This document shows, in pieces, positions 52,659 through 60,782 of a stretch of 60,782 nt of DNA (position 1 is its first letter; each line of letters begins with the position of its first letter). Source of the stretch: Limnohabitans sp. (lineage in GTDB: Bacteria > Pseudomonadota > Gammaproteobacteria > Burkholderiales > Burkholderiaceae_C); contig NZ_JAOASQ010000026.1 of assembly GCF_030158565.1 (NCBI RefSeq), forward strand, positions 1-60,782, written 5' to 3'. Under the pieces are notes generated by a model. That model was not told where the DNA came from. It did no database searches and was given only the letters and a program-made list of their open reading frames with translations. The position numbers and the translations under genes were made by a program.

Positions 52659-55600
52659 TCAGTGCGCGTTCGGTGTGTGGTGGTGCGTGCGGTCCTTGAA
52701 CCAGGAGACATACAACACTGGCAAAACCAGCAAGGTCAACAGCGTCGCAGTGAACAAGCCCCCGATCACCACGATGGCCAGTGGGCGTTGTGTTTCCGAG
52801 CCGATGTCGTGGCTCATGGCCATGGGCAAGAGGCCCAGCGCCGCCAGCATGGCCGTCATCAACACGGTGCGCAGGCGCTGAAGCGCACCTTCCTTGACCG
52901 CTTCCAGCACCGTGTGACCGGCATTGCGCAATTGCTGGAACACGGACAACATCACCACCCCGTTGAGCACAGCCTGCCCTGACAACGCTATGAAGCCAAT
53001 CGCGGCCGAAACCGACAAGGGGATGTTGAAAATCCACAAGGCGACAAAGCCACCGATCAAGGCCAAGGGCACATTGATCAGAATCAGCGCGGCGCTCTTG
53101 AACGAACTGAACGCATCGAACAGCAACACAAAGATCAACAGCAATGAGATCGGCACCACCACGCTCAGGCGTTGCATGGCACGCTCCTGGTTCTCGAATT
53201 CACCCGACCAATTGACCACGTAATTGGCCGGGATCTTCACGTTTTTCTGCACACGTTGTTTCATGTCGGCGACGACAGAGCCCATGTCACGGCCCTTGAT
53301 GAAGATGCCAATGGCCATGGTGCGGCGGCCTGATTCACGCGCGATGTTCATCGCGCCGCCGGTTTGCTCGATCTTGCTCACCGCGCCCAAGCTGACATAA
53401 CCACCATCCGGTTTGGGGATGGGAATCGACGCCAACTCGGAAATGTTGCGTCGCTCTTGTGGCAAACGCACGGCCACATCAAAGCGGCGCTCACCGTCCC
53501 ACAAAGTGGTGGCCGCTTTGCCCGCCAAGGCCGCTTCGATCACATCTTGCACATCACCCACGTTCAGGCCATAACGAGCCGCTTGTTCACGCTGGATGTT
53601 GATCAGCAACTGCGGCAATTCGCCCTGACGGTCGATCTCGGCACGGCTGACCCCTTTGACTTGCTTGATCTCGCGCTCAATGGCCTCCGCAGTTTGCTTG
53701 AGCGTGGCCAGGTCATCGCCTGCGATCTTGATCACGATTTGGCCATCAATTTGAGAAATGGATTCCAGCACGTTGTCACGAATGGGTTGCGAAAACGTCG
53801 GCTCCATGCCCGGCAAAGCCGACACCGCATGGTCCATTTCTTCGATCAGTTTTTCGCGTGTCAGACCCTTGCGCCATTGCTCTGGCGGCTTCAGGTCCAC
53901 AAAGACCTCGGCCATGCTGATGGTTTTGGGGTCTGTGCCGTCTTCGGGCTGACCCGCTTTGGACACGGTGGTGCGCACTTCGGGCACAGACCGCAAGGTT
54001 TTGCGGATGTCACTCAAAATGCGCGTGGCCTCCGCGTTGGCCACGCTGGCGGGCAAGCGCACATTCACCCAAATCGTGCCTTCATTGAGCTCGGGCAAAA
54101 ACTCCGAGCCCAGACGCGAGGCGGCCGCCATGGCCATGGCAAAGCAGGCGATGGCGATGCCCACCACCTGACGGCGATGGCCCAAGGCCCAGTTCAAAGC
54201 GGGCTTGTAAAGTTGTTTGGACTTGGCGACAACGCGGTTGTCATGGTGTGGCAATTTCTTGCGCAACATCCAGTAAGCCAGCAAAGGCACGAGGGTCAGA
54301 GAAAAAATCAGCGCACCAATCAAGGCAGCCGTGACCGACAAGGCCATGGGCTGGAAGATGCGGCCTTCGTGGCGTTGCAAGGCAAAAATCGGGATGTGCG
54401 CGGCGATGATGATCAGCATCGAAAACAAGGTGGGTCGTCCGACCTCGTTGGTTGCTTCGGTGATCAGGGTCTTGCGCTCTTTCTCGTTCATGCCCTCACC
54501 GCGCTCGGCCAGTCGGTGCATGATGTTTTCAATCACGATCACCGCGCCGTCCACGATGATGCCGAAGTCCATCGCACCCAGGCTCAGCAAGTTCGCTGGC
54601 ACGCCCATGATCTTCAAACCCATGAAGGTGGCCAGCAAGGCCAGCGGGATCACCGCCACCACGGCCAGGCTGGCGCGCAGATTGGACAGGAAGATGTAGA
54701 GCACCAATGAGACCAGCAGGGCTCCTTCCACCAGGTTTTTGAAGACCGTGGTCAGCGTTTTGTCCATCAGCCAGGCGCGGTCGTAATACGGTGCAATCTC
54801 GACACCTTGCGGCAAGCCACGTGTGTTGAGTTCCTTGATTTTTTCTTTCACGCCCTTGAGCACCACGCTGGGGTTTTCGCCTTTGCGCATGACCACGATG
54901 CCGGTGACGATGTCGTTGTCTTCGTCTTGCCCCACGGTGCCCAAGCGGGGCACGGCACCGATCTTGACCTGCGCCACATCGCGCACCAAGATGGGGGTGT
55001 TGTTGCGCGTGGCAACGACCACTTGGCCTATTTCTTCCGACGAGCGCAACAAGCCAATGCCGCGAATGGCGAATTGCTGCAGGCCCTGTGCCACATAGCT
55101 GCCACCGGCATTGGCGTTGCCTCGGCCCAAGGCGTCGAGCAAGTTCTGAAAGGTCAACTTGTGGGCGCGCAGCTTTTCCAGGTCGGGCTGCACTTCGTAT
55201 TGCTTGATGAAGCCGCCCATGGCCACCACGTCGGCCACGCCGGGGACCTGTCGCAAGCCGCGCTCGACCACCCAGTCTTGCAGGGTGCGCAGCTCGGTGG
55301 TGGTTTGTCCATCGCCGCGCAAACGGTAGCGCATGACCTCGCCCACTGGCGTTGCGTTGGGGGCAATGTTGGCCTCGACGCCTGGCGGCAAATCCAGTCC
55401 GCGAAGACGCTCGTTGACCTGTTGGCGAACCGTGTTCACCTCGGCGTTGTCGTTGTAGGTGACCACGGTGAACGACAGCCCAAACTGGGTGTGGGAGAAC
55501 ACGCGGATCGAATTGGGCAAGCCGGCCAGGGCGACTTCGATCGGCAAGGTCACCTGCTTTTCCACCTCTTCGGCGGCACGGCCGGGGTACAGGGCAATCA

Positions 55601-55742
55601 CCGTCACTTGCGTGTCGGTCACATCCGGAAAGGCTTCAACCGACAGGTTCTTGAAGGCGAAGACGCTCGACATCACAAACAACAGCGTGCCCAGCACGAT
55701 GAACAGCGGCTGGTTCAGCGCGTAGTGGATGAGTTTTTTCAT
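52659..55742 (-). CDS. czcA: Heavy-metal RND efflux permease (CzcA type)
   Basis: A 1027-residue HME-RND pump. The N-terminus ends NLSVEAFPDVTDTQVTVIAL, and TM4 has the metal-type signature DFGIIVDGAVIVIEN, which belongs to divalent-cation pumps rather than the copper/silver CusA branch. Twelve membrane helices and two large periplasmic loops are expected. It overlaps czcB by ATGA and lies last in czcCBA. A histidine-rich tail (FKDRTHHHTPNAH) follows. Substrate is most likely Zn, Co, Cd or Ni. Confidence 0.92.
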   Translation of the reverse strand: MKKLIHYALNQPLFIVLGTLLFVMSSVFAFKNLSVEAFPDVTDTQVTVIALYPGRAAEEVEKQVTLPIEVALAGLPNSIRVFSHTQFGLSFTVVTYNDNAEVNTVRQQVNERLRGLDLPPGVEANIAPNATPVGEVMRYRLRGDGQTTTELRTLQDWVVERGLRQVPGVADVVAMGGFIKQYEVQPDLEKLRAHKLTFQNLLDALGRGNANAGGSYVAQGLQQFAIRGIGLLRSSEEIGQVVVATRNNTPILVRDVAQVKIGAVPRLGTVGQDEDNDIVTGIVVMRKGENPSVVLKGVKEKIKELNTRGLPQGVEIAPYYDRAWLMDKTLTTVFKNLVEGALLVSLVLYIFLSNLRASLAVVAVIPLALLATFMGLKIMGVPANLLSLGAMDFGIIVDGAVIVIENIMHRLAERGEGMNEKERKTLITEATNEVGRPTLFSMLIIIAAHIPIFALQRHEGRIFQPMALSVTAALIGALIFSLTLVPLLAYWMLRKKLPHHDNRVVAKSKQLYKPALNWALGHRRQVVGIAIACFAMAMAAASRLGSEFLPELNEGTIWVNVRLPASVANAEATRILSDIRKTLRSVPEVRTTVSKAGQPEDGTDPKTISMAEVFVDLKPPEQWRKGLTREKLIEEMDHAVSALPGMEPTFSQPIRDNVLESISQIDGQIVIKIAGDDLATLKQTAEAIEREIKQVKGVSRAEIDRQGELPQLLINIQREQAARYGLNVGDVQDVIEAALAGKAATTLWDGERRFDVAVRLPQERRNISELASIPIPKPDGGYVSLGAVSKIEQTGGAMNIARESGRRTMAIGIFIKGRDMGSVVADMKQRVQKNVKIPANYVVNWSGEFENQERAMQRLSVVVPISLLLIFVLLFDAFSSFKSAALILINVPLALIGGFVALWIFNIPLSVSAAIGFIALSGQAVLNGVVMLSVFQQLRNAGHTVLEAVKEGALQRLRTVLMTAMLAALGLLPMAMSHDIGSETQRPLAIVVIGGLFTATLLTLLVLPVLYVSWFKDRTHHHTPNAH

Positions 55743-56902
55743 GGCTTGCCTGGTTCCGCTGCGTGAGCCGCTTCTTGTGCGAGTCGCAACTCGCGGGCCA
55801 GCAGCAAGCCGTTTTGGCTGACCACTTGTTCGCCCTCTTTCAGTCCGGCGCTGAGCAAGACGCGTTGCGCGCCCGCGTAGGAAACTTTCACATCACGGGG
55901 CTCAAAAACGCCCGCCTGGCTTTGCACAAATACAAAATGCTGGTTGCCTCGCAAGAACACCGCCGAAGCGGGCACCTCGATGTTGCTGCCCACTTGGCGT
56001 TGGTAGTGCACTTGGGCCAGCATTTCATTTTTGAGCAGGCGTTCGGGGTTGGCCACCTTGGCGCGTATTTTGATGGTGCGGGTGTTCGGATCAATCTGGT
56101 CGGTGACCGCCGTGATGGTCGCTTCGAAAGTCTGTTCGGCCAAAGACGGCACCTGCAGCTTGACCTTGGCGCCAAGGCGAAGGCTTGCGGCATCGGCTTC
56201 CTGGGCGTCAATGTTCACCCATAGCACGCGGGGGTCAGACACCACAAACAGCGGGGCCCCCGAATTGTCGGTGCGCACTTCCTGGCCGGGGTTGAGGTTG
56301 CGCTCCACCACCACACCGGATACATCGCTGCGCACGCCCAACTGCTGGTTGACACCTGTGCTGCTGCCATACAGGCTGGTGCGCGCTTGTGCGCGGGCCA
56401 GTTCGGATTGCGCACGAGCGGCTTCGGCCTCGGCTTGCTCCAGGTCTTTGCGGGCCACCACACCGGCATCGAAAAGTTCCCGTTGGCGTTGCAAAGCGAG
56501 CTTGGCCAATTGGGCATCGGCCTGAGCGCGTGATGTATCGGCTTGCGCAGCACCAAACTCGGGCGAGGCCAGCTCAGCCAGCACCTGACCTGCCGTGACC
56601 GATTGACCGATGTCGGCGCTGATGCGTGTCACGCGGCCCGTGAAAGCCGGAAAGATGCGTTGTGTTCGCTCTTCGTTCCAGACCAACTTGGCGGGCAACT
56701 CGATGTGAATGCCTTGGGCCTGTGTGGCGGGGGTGCTCACCAACAGGGCCAACTGGGGATGCCCAGCCGGGTAGCGCAACTGTTGGTTCTGAATGATGGG
56801 CATGGGCGCAGCGGCCATCGGTTCGGACTTTTCTTGGCAGGCGGCCAACAAAGCCAGGGCGGCGATGCTCAAGACGGCGATTGGGGTGTGCAGGTTTTTC
56901 AA
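55739..56902 (-). CDS. czcB: Heavy-metal efflux adaptor (CzcB type), lipoprotein
   Basis: A 387-residue membrane fusion protein. A TTG at 56902 is chosen because it gives a full lipoprotein signal, MKNLHTPIAVLSIAALALLA, ending AAC; the next ATG (31 residues on) would remove it. The lipoyl/barrel motifs RISADIGQSVTAGQVLAELAS and a coiled coil rich in Ala, Gln and Arg follow, with GVVVERNLNPGQEVRTD and GAKVKLQVPSL further on. It connects CzcA and CzcC. Confidence 0.88.
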   Translation of the reverse strand: MKNLHTPIAVLSIAALALLAACQEKSEPMAAAPMPIIQNQQLRYPAGHPQLALLVSTPATQAQGIHIELPAKLVWNEERTQRIFPAFTGRVTRISADIGQSVTAGQVLAELASPEFGAAQADTSRAQADAQLAKLALQRQRELFDAGVVARKDLEQAEAEAARAQSELARAQARTSLYGSSTGVNQQLGVRSDVSGVVVERNLNPGQEVRTDNSGAPLFVVSDPRVLWVNIDAQEADAASLRLGAKVKLQVPSLAEQTFEATITAVTDQIDPNTRTIKIRAKVANPERLLKNEMLAQVHYQRQVGSNIEVPASAVFLRGNQHFVFVQSQAGVFEPRDVKVSYAGAQRVLLSAGLKEGEQVVSQNGLLLARELRLAQEAAHAAEPGKP

Positions 56903-56933
56903 GGGCTGGTCTCGCTCGGGAATTCAAAGAGGT

Positions 56934-58256
56934 TCAATGGGCGCGGCCTGGCATGGCCAAGCGCAATTGCCAAGCGCCCAAGGCTTTGGCGTGCGCGTTG
57001 CGTGCGGCCAAAGCTTCGAGTTGGGTGGTCTTGAGGGTGCGGCGGGCGTCCAGCAAATCGGTCAGCGCCAAGCCGCCTTTGTTGTAGGCCGTCTCGGCTT
57101 GCGCGGCCACCTGGGTGGCTTGTATCAGGATGCTGCTTTCGAATATTTGCAAGCGTTGTGCACTGATTTGACGCGCTTGCACCAGCGCGCCCAGATCTGC
57201 GTGCGCTTGCAGCAAGGTTTTTTGCAGCAGGGCCTGGCTTTGTTCTTCTTGTGCCAAAGCGCGGGCAATGTCGCCGTCAAAGCGCTGCCAGCCGTTCAAG
57301 GGCATGGAGATGCGCAAAGCCATCAAGCGGGTGGATGTTCCCGGAAAATGGTCAAAGCTGGTGCCTATGCTGGGGTCGGCTTGGCGCAAAGCTTGTGCCG
57401 ATTGCAAGGCCGTTTGTGCTGCGGCCAGGCGTTCGCGGGCAGCGATGACATCGGGGCGTTGCTCGATCAGCGTCTCCAGCAGGGCATCGGCTTGTGCGGT
57501 GTCGGCGGTGCTGGCAGGCCATTCGCCTTGCACCTGCCAGCCACCCCTTGGCACGGCCAAGCCTGTGAATTGCGACAGGGCCCAGACCGCCTGTTGGCGG
57601 TCCAGCGCGGCACTTTGTTCTTCGGCGCGGCTGCGTTCGGCTTCAATTTGAATGCGCGCTGCGTCCTGTGCCGATAAATCGCCAGCCTTCAGCCGCAACT
57701 GCGCGCTGTGCGCCAGTTGCTTGGCGCTTTGGCTGATAGCTTGGACAGCCTGCAAGCGTTGCTGTGCCGCCAACAAGTCATAAAAAGCCGCTTGGGCGTT
57801 GATTTGTTGAAGCAGCAAGACCTCTTGGCTGTCGGCTTGGGCCGCTTTGGCGCTGTGCGCTGCCGTTTCGGTGCGCAAGGCCCGTTTGTTGCCGCGCTCC
57901 CATGTCCAGTCCAGTCCCAGGGATTTGTCGATGCGTTTTTGGGACCAAAAAGAACCGCTGCCATTGCCGTTTTGCAAATCAATGGAAGCGACGCCGGCCG
58001 ACAAAGTGGGCGCGGGCGCCCGGTCTGCGCTGAGCACTTCGGCGCGAGCGGCGTTCACGGCGCGCTGTGCGGCCAGCACCTCGGGGCTTTGCCGGGCCGC
58101 CTGCAGCACCTCTTGGAGGCCCAAGACCGAAGACGCGGGCGCGGGCGTACCCAAAGATGGCGCAGCCGTCGGGCTGATCGCGTCGGCGGCCAGAACCCAG
58201 GGGCTCAAACCCAAGGCCACCAGGCCACTCCAAAGAAACAAGTGTCGTATGCTCAT
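56934..58256 (-). CDS. czcC: Outer-membrane efflux factor (CzcC/TolC type)
   Basis: A 440-residue TolC-family protein with signal MSIRHLFLWSGLVALGLSPW (cleavage near LAA). Two OEP repeats are visible as long Ala/Gln-rich helices, including AARQSPEVLAAQRAVNAAR and the second half starting ADALLETLIEQRPDVIAARE. It is first in czcCBA and divergent from a two-component system. czcB begins 31 bases later. Confidence 0.88.
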   Translation of the reverse strand: MSIRHLFLWSGLVALGLSPWVLAADAISPTAAPSLGTPAPASSVLGLQEVLQAARQSPEVLAAQRAVNAARAEVLSADRAPAPTLSAGVASIDLQNGNGSGSFWSQKRIDKSLGLDWTWERGNKRALRTETAAHSAKAAQADSQEVLLLQQINAQAAFYDLLAAQQRLQAVQAISQSAKQLAHSAQLRLKAGDLSAQDAARIQIEAERSRAEEQSAALDRQQAVWALSQFTGLAVPRGGWQVQGEWPASTADTAQADALLETLIEQRPDVIAARERLAAAQTALQSAQALRQADPSIGTSFDHFPGTSTRLMALRISMPLNGWQRFDGDIARALAQEEQSQALLQKTLLQAHADLGALVQARQISAQRLQIFESSILIQATQVAAQAETAYNKGGLALTDLLDARRTLKTTQLEALAARNAHAKALGAWQLRLAMPGRAH

Positions 58257-58278
58257 TGCTCCTTTATCAGTGAACTGG

Positions 58279-58295
58279 CCTGACCAATACCTGAC
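58279..58295. promoter_or_regulatory. Direct repeat with 11-bp period in czcC/regulator spacer
   Basis: CCTGAC at 58279 recurs at 58290, one helical turn away. OmpR/PhoB-family regulators commonly bind such direct repeats, and this spacer lies between the regulator gene and czcC. The hexamer is short, so it is only a candidate. Confidence 0.4.
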
Positions 58296-58327
58296 TTCGG
58301 GACTTGTTTTGTGGAGACTAAGGGTTC

Positions 58328-59020
58328 ATGCGTATCTTGTTGGTGGAAGACGATCCGGTGCTGCAGGCGGTCATGCTGCGCAGTCTGGCCGATGCCGGGC
58401 ATCGCGTGGATGGGGCGGGTGACTACGCGACAGCGCAGCACTTGTGGCACGTGCAAAGCTATGACGCCGTTTTGCTGGATCTGAACTTGCCCCTGAACGA
58501 GCGCCGCTACGCCGAGATGGTCAGCGGTTTGTCCTTGTTGCGTGAACGCAGGTCCAAAGGCGACAAGACCCCCGTGCTGGTGCTCACCGCCCGCAACCGC
58601 ACCGATGAACGCATTGCGGGACTGGACGCGGGCGCTGACGACTATCTGGGCAAGCCCTTTGAGCTGGCCGAAGTGGAGGCCCGTTTGCGTGCCCTGGTGC
58701 GCCGCAGTCAGGGGGCCGATGAGCAGACCCAAGTGGGGCAGCTGGTGCTCGACCGCAAAGCACGGCGGATTTTGATTCAGGGCCAGGAGCTGACCTTGCC
58801 TGCGCGTGAGCTGGAGGTGCTGTGGGAGCTGATGAGCCCACCCGGCCGCACGGTGAGCAAAAAAGACCTGTCCAACAAGCTCTCGGACTTTGAAGAAGCG
58901 CTGGCCGACAACGCGCTGGAAGCCTTCATTTCGCGTTTGCGCAAAAAACTGGCGCAATCGGGCGCATCGATTCGCACCTTGCGTGGCTTGGGCTATTTGA
59001 TGGAAGAGCAGCGCTCATGA
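58328..59020 (+). CDS. OmpR-family response regulator (QseB/CzcR-like)
   Basis: A 230-residue regulator. The receiver has acidic EDD (residues 7-9), phospho-acceptor Asp in AVLLDLNLP and Lys in LGKPF. The C-terminal winged helix is marked by LTLPARELEVLWEL and the recognition region EAFISRLRKKL. A few extra residues after the phosphorylation site (NERRYAEMVSG) are unlike the typical loop. It is divergent from czcC and overlaps its kinase gene by ATGA, so control of czcCBA is likely. Confidence 0.92.
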   Translation: MRILLVEDDPVLQAVMLRSLADAGHRVDGAGDYATAQHLWHVQSYDAVLLDLNLPLNERRYAEMVSGLSLLRERRSKGDKTPVLVLTARNRTDERIAGLDAGADDYLGKPFELAEVEARLRALVRRSQGADEQTQVGQLVLDRKARRILIQGQELTLPARELEVLWELMSPPGRTVSKKDLSNKLSDFEEALADNALEAFISRLRKKLAQSGASIRTLRGLGYLMEEQRS

Positions 59021-60432
59021 GGCGCGTTTCCACCTCTTTGCGTGCGCGCTTGTTGCGCCACGTGATCTTGCCGCTGGCCTTGACATGGCTGGTGGGCGCC
59101 ATGCTGGCCTTGGCGGTGGCGCGTTATTTCACGCAGCAGGCGTTTGACCGCGCCCTGCTTGACGATGCTTATGCGGTGGCCAGCCATGTGCGCCATGCCG
59201 AAGACGGTGGCTTGACGCTGGGCCTGAGCTCGGTCGAGATGGGCAATTTGCTCTTTGACCAGAACGAAAACCTTTACTTTGCGGTCTACCAGGACGATGG
59301 CCGTTTGCTGGCCGGTCATGCGGGTTTGCAGTTGCCGGTCGGTGCCCGCACGGTCGTGACGCCATTTTTCACCGAAACCCCGTTCCAGAACCGCAGCTTG
59401 CGTGCGGTGGTGCTGGAACGCAGCAAGCCCGCCAATTTCACCGTGGTGGTGGCGCAAACCACACGGGTGCAGGACCGCTTGTTTCAACGCTTGTTGTTTT
59501 TCTCGCTGGTGCCTCAGTTGTTGCTGCTGATCTGGCTGGCCTGGTGGTTGCGCCGCGCCATTCAGAAAGATGTGCAACCCCTGATGGACTTGGAGCGCGC
59601 GGTGGCGCAGCGCGATGTGCGGGACCTCACGCCGCTCACGATTTCCACCCGCACATTGGACGTGCAAAAACTTGGCGAGTCCATCAACGCCCTGCTCACG
59701 CGCATTGAGCAAAGCGTGCGCGGTCAAAAAGAGTTTGCGGGCAATGTGGCGCACGAGTTGCGCACGCCCTTGTCGGGCATCCGGGCCTTGGCGGAGTACG
59801 GCCTGACCCAATCCGACCCGCAGGTTTGGCGTGAGCAACTGCGCAGCATCGCGCAAAGCCAGGAAAGAGCCAGCCACTTGATCGACCAGTTGCTGGCCTT
59901 GGCTTTGGCGCAAGAAGCCCAGCAGGTTTTGCAGCCCCAGCCCCTGGCTTTGGACGAGGTGGTGCGCGACAGCCTGATGCGCCATTTGCACCGGGCTGAT
60001 GCCTTGGGTGTCGATCTGGGCGTGGACTTTGAAGAAGGCCTGGATTTGCCGCTGTTCATCTCGGCCCAACGCGCCTTGCTCGAAGGGGCGCTGGACAATT
60101 TGATCGACAACGCCCTGCGCTATGGCGAGCCCACGGACGGGGCCGACCGGCACGTGACGGTGGCCGTCTCTCAGCCAGAGCCGGGCGCGGTGTGCTTGTC
60201 GGTCATCGACAACGGCCCGGGCATCACCGAGGCGCAGCGCGAGCGTCTTTTGCGGCGCTGGGCCCAAGGCAGCACGGGCGAAGCGCTCAAACAAGGCTCG
60301 GGCCTGGGCCTGGCCATCGTGGCCGAGTACGCCCGCATCATGGGCGCGCAGCTGTCGATGGTCAGCCCCGCCAGCCAAGGCCAGGGCTTCAAAGTCAGCT
60401 TGCGCTTTGCGCTTCAGCCCAGCGCTGGGTAG
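59017..60432 (+). CDS. Two-component sensor histidine kinase (QseC/CzcS-like)
   Basis: A 471-residue membrane kinase. Two membrane segments (about 15-37 and 165-187) flank a periplasmic sensor of the two-component-kinase N type. HisKA has the phospho-acceptor His in NVAHELRTPLSG, followed by NLIDNALRYGEP, IDNGPGITEAQ and GSGLGLAIVAEYARI. It pairs with the regulator encoded immediately before. Its end overlaps the convergent flavin oxidoreductase gene by 19 bases. Confidence 0.92.
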   Translation: MRRVSTSLRARLLRHVILPLALTWLVGAMLALAVARYFTQQAFDRALLDDAYAVASHVRHAEDGGLTLGLSSVEMGNLLFDQNENLYFAVYQDDGRLLAGHAGLQLPVGARTVVTPFFTETPFQNRSLRAVVLERSKPANFTVVVAQTTRVQDRLFQRLLFFSLVPQLLLLIWLAWWLRRAIQKDVQPLMDLERAVAQRDVRDLTPLTISTRTLDVQKLGESINALLTRIEQSVRGQKEFAGNVAHELRTPLSGIRALAEYGLTQSDPQVWREQLRSIAQSQERASHLIDQLLALALAQEAQQVLQPQPLALDEVVRDSLMRHLHRADALGVDLGVDFEEGLDLPLFISAQRALLEGALDNLIDNALRYGEPTDGADRHVTVAVSQPEPGAVCLSVIDNGPGITEAQRERLLRRWAQGSTGEALKQGSGLGLAIVAEYARIMGAQLSMVSPASQGQGFKVSLRFALQPSAG

Positions 60433-60782
60433 TCCAGGTAACCGGCATCGCCGCCGCCGTACAAGGTGGCGCGGTCCAGCGTGTTGAAGGGGCCACCTTG
60501 CTTTAAGCGCGCACCCAAGTCGGGGTTGGCGATGAAGGGGCGACCGAAAGCGATCAGGTCTGCGCCTTCGGCCAAGGACTGTTCGGCCAGCGGCAGGTCG
60601 TAACCGTTGTTGACCATCCAGGCTGCTTGCCCGCCGCTTTGGCGGTAAGCGTTTTTCAGCGCTGCGTAATCGAAAGGCGCAGGGCCTTGCTGGTGGTCGC
60701 GCGGGCCACCGGTCGAGCCTTCGATGATGTGCACATAGGCCAGGCCCAGCGGGGCCAGTTGCCGGGCCACATGCTCGAACAA
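60414..60782 (-). CDS. Old Yellow Enzyme family NADH:flavin oxidoreductase, C-terminal part
   Basis: Only the last 122 residues are in the window; the gene continues past the right edge, so the apparent start at 60782 is artificial. GLAYVHIIEGSTGGPR, then GADLIAFGRPFIANPDLGARLKQG and the end GYLDYP are characteristic of alkene reductases such as NemA (FMN-binding and C-terminal barrel parts). Substrate specificity cannot be judged from this fragment. It runs convergently to the sensor kinase. Confidence 0.85.
   Translation of the reverse strand: MFEHVARQLAPLGLAYVHIIEGSTGGPRDHQQGPAPFDYAALKNAYRQSGGQAAWMVNNGYDLPLAEQSLAEGADLIAFGRPFIANPDLGARLKQGGPFNTLDRATLYGGGDAGYLDYPALG

Noticed and set aside
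58993..60378. 461-codon minus-strand frame opposite the sensor kinase
   Set aside because: Antisense shadow; the plus strand shows H, N and G boxes in order.

Overview
The window reads as chromosomal DNA of a high-GC betaproteobacterium, most likely a Burkholderiales member near the Comamonadaceae. Reasons are the Bug-type periplasmic receptor, the fused indolepyruvate ferredoxin oxidoreductase with a divergent Lrp/AsnC regulator, the mnmG-rsmG-parA-parB block with TGTTTCACGTGAAACA-type parS sites, and many CoA-ester genes. The family assignment is inferred from gene content; no rRNA, tRNA, CRISPR array, insertion sequence or prophage was seen.

Layout. 1-318 is an intergenic block of dispersed repeats. 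319-7714 (minus) is a tightly packed, beta-oxidation-like operon: SCP-x thiolase, two hot-dog hydratase subunits, SDR dehydrogenase, LCAD-type acyl-CoA dehydrogenase, acyl-CoA ligase, a dienoyl-CoA-reductase-like SDR and a crotonase, with two perfect inverted repeats in front. 7919-11723 (minus) holds a second acyl-CoA ligase, a CaiB-type CoA transferase and an AraC regulator. dapD (plus) follows and ends in a good terminator. 13027-17244 is an RND efflux pump (permease and adaptor), then a YjjJ-type HipA kinase with its own DNA-binding domain.

18848-26105 looks like a gallate or gallate-ester locus: a LysR regulator, a perfect T-N11-A palindrome, and a divergent run encoding a Bug receptor, gallate dioxygenase, a branched-chain-type binding protein, an AroE paralogue, an amidohydrolase and a lipoprotein esterase. 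26122-30801 carries a YkvA-like protein, acetoacetyl-CoA synthetase, a PduO-type adenosyltransferase and an FAD-linked D-lactate/glycolate-type dehydrogenase.

30826-46514 is a chromosome-maintenance hub: mnmG, rsmG, LysE-type exporter, parA, a small hydrolase, parB and two hybrid histidine kinases on one strand; four parS-like sites in 1.3 kb; the lrp/ior pair; minCDE; and, directly upstream of minC, a 287-bp intergenic region with a 15% GC tract, four TAG trinucleotides and three DnaA boxes. I read this as the probable chromosomal oriC, unusual because dnaA-dnaN are not beside it.

46515-60782 holds small membrane and periplasmic proteins, a pirin, a copper-type P-type ATPase with a divergent metallochaperone, a hemerythrin-like protein, a czcCBA-type heavy-metal efflux system with a divergent two-component system, and the end of an Old Yellow Enzyme gene cut by the window edge.
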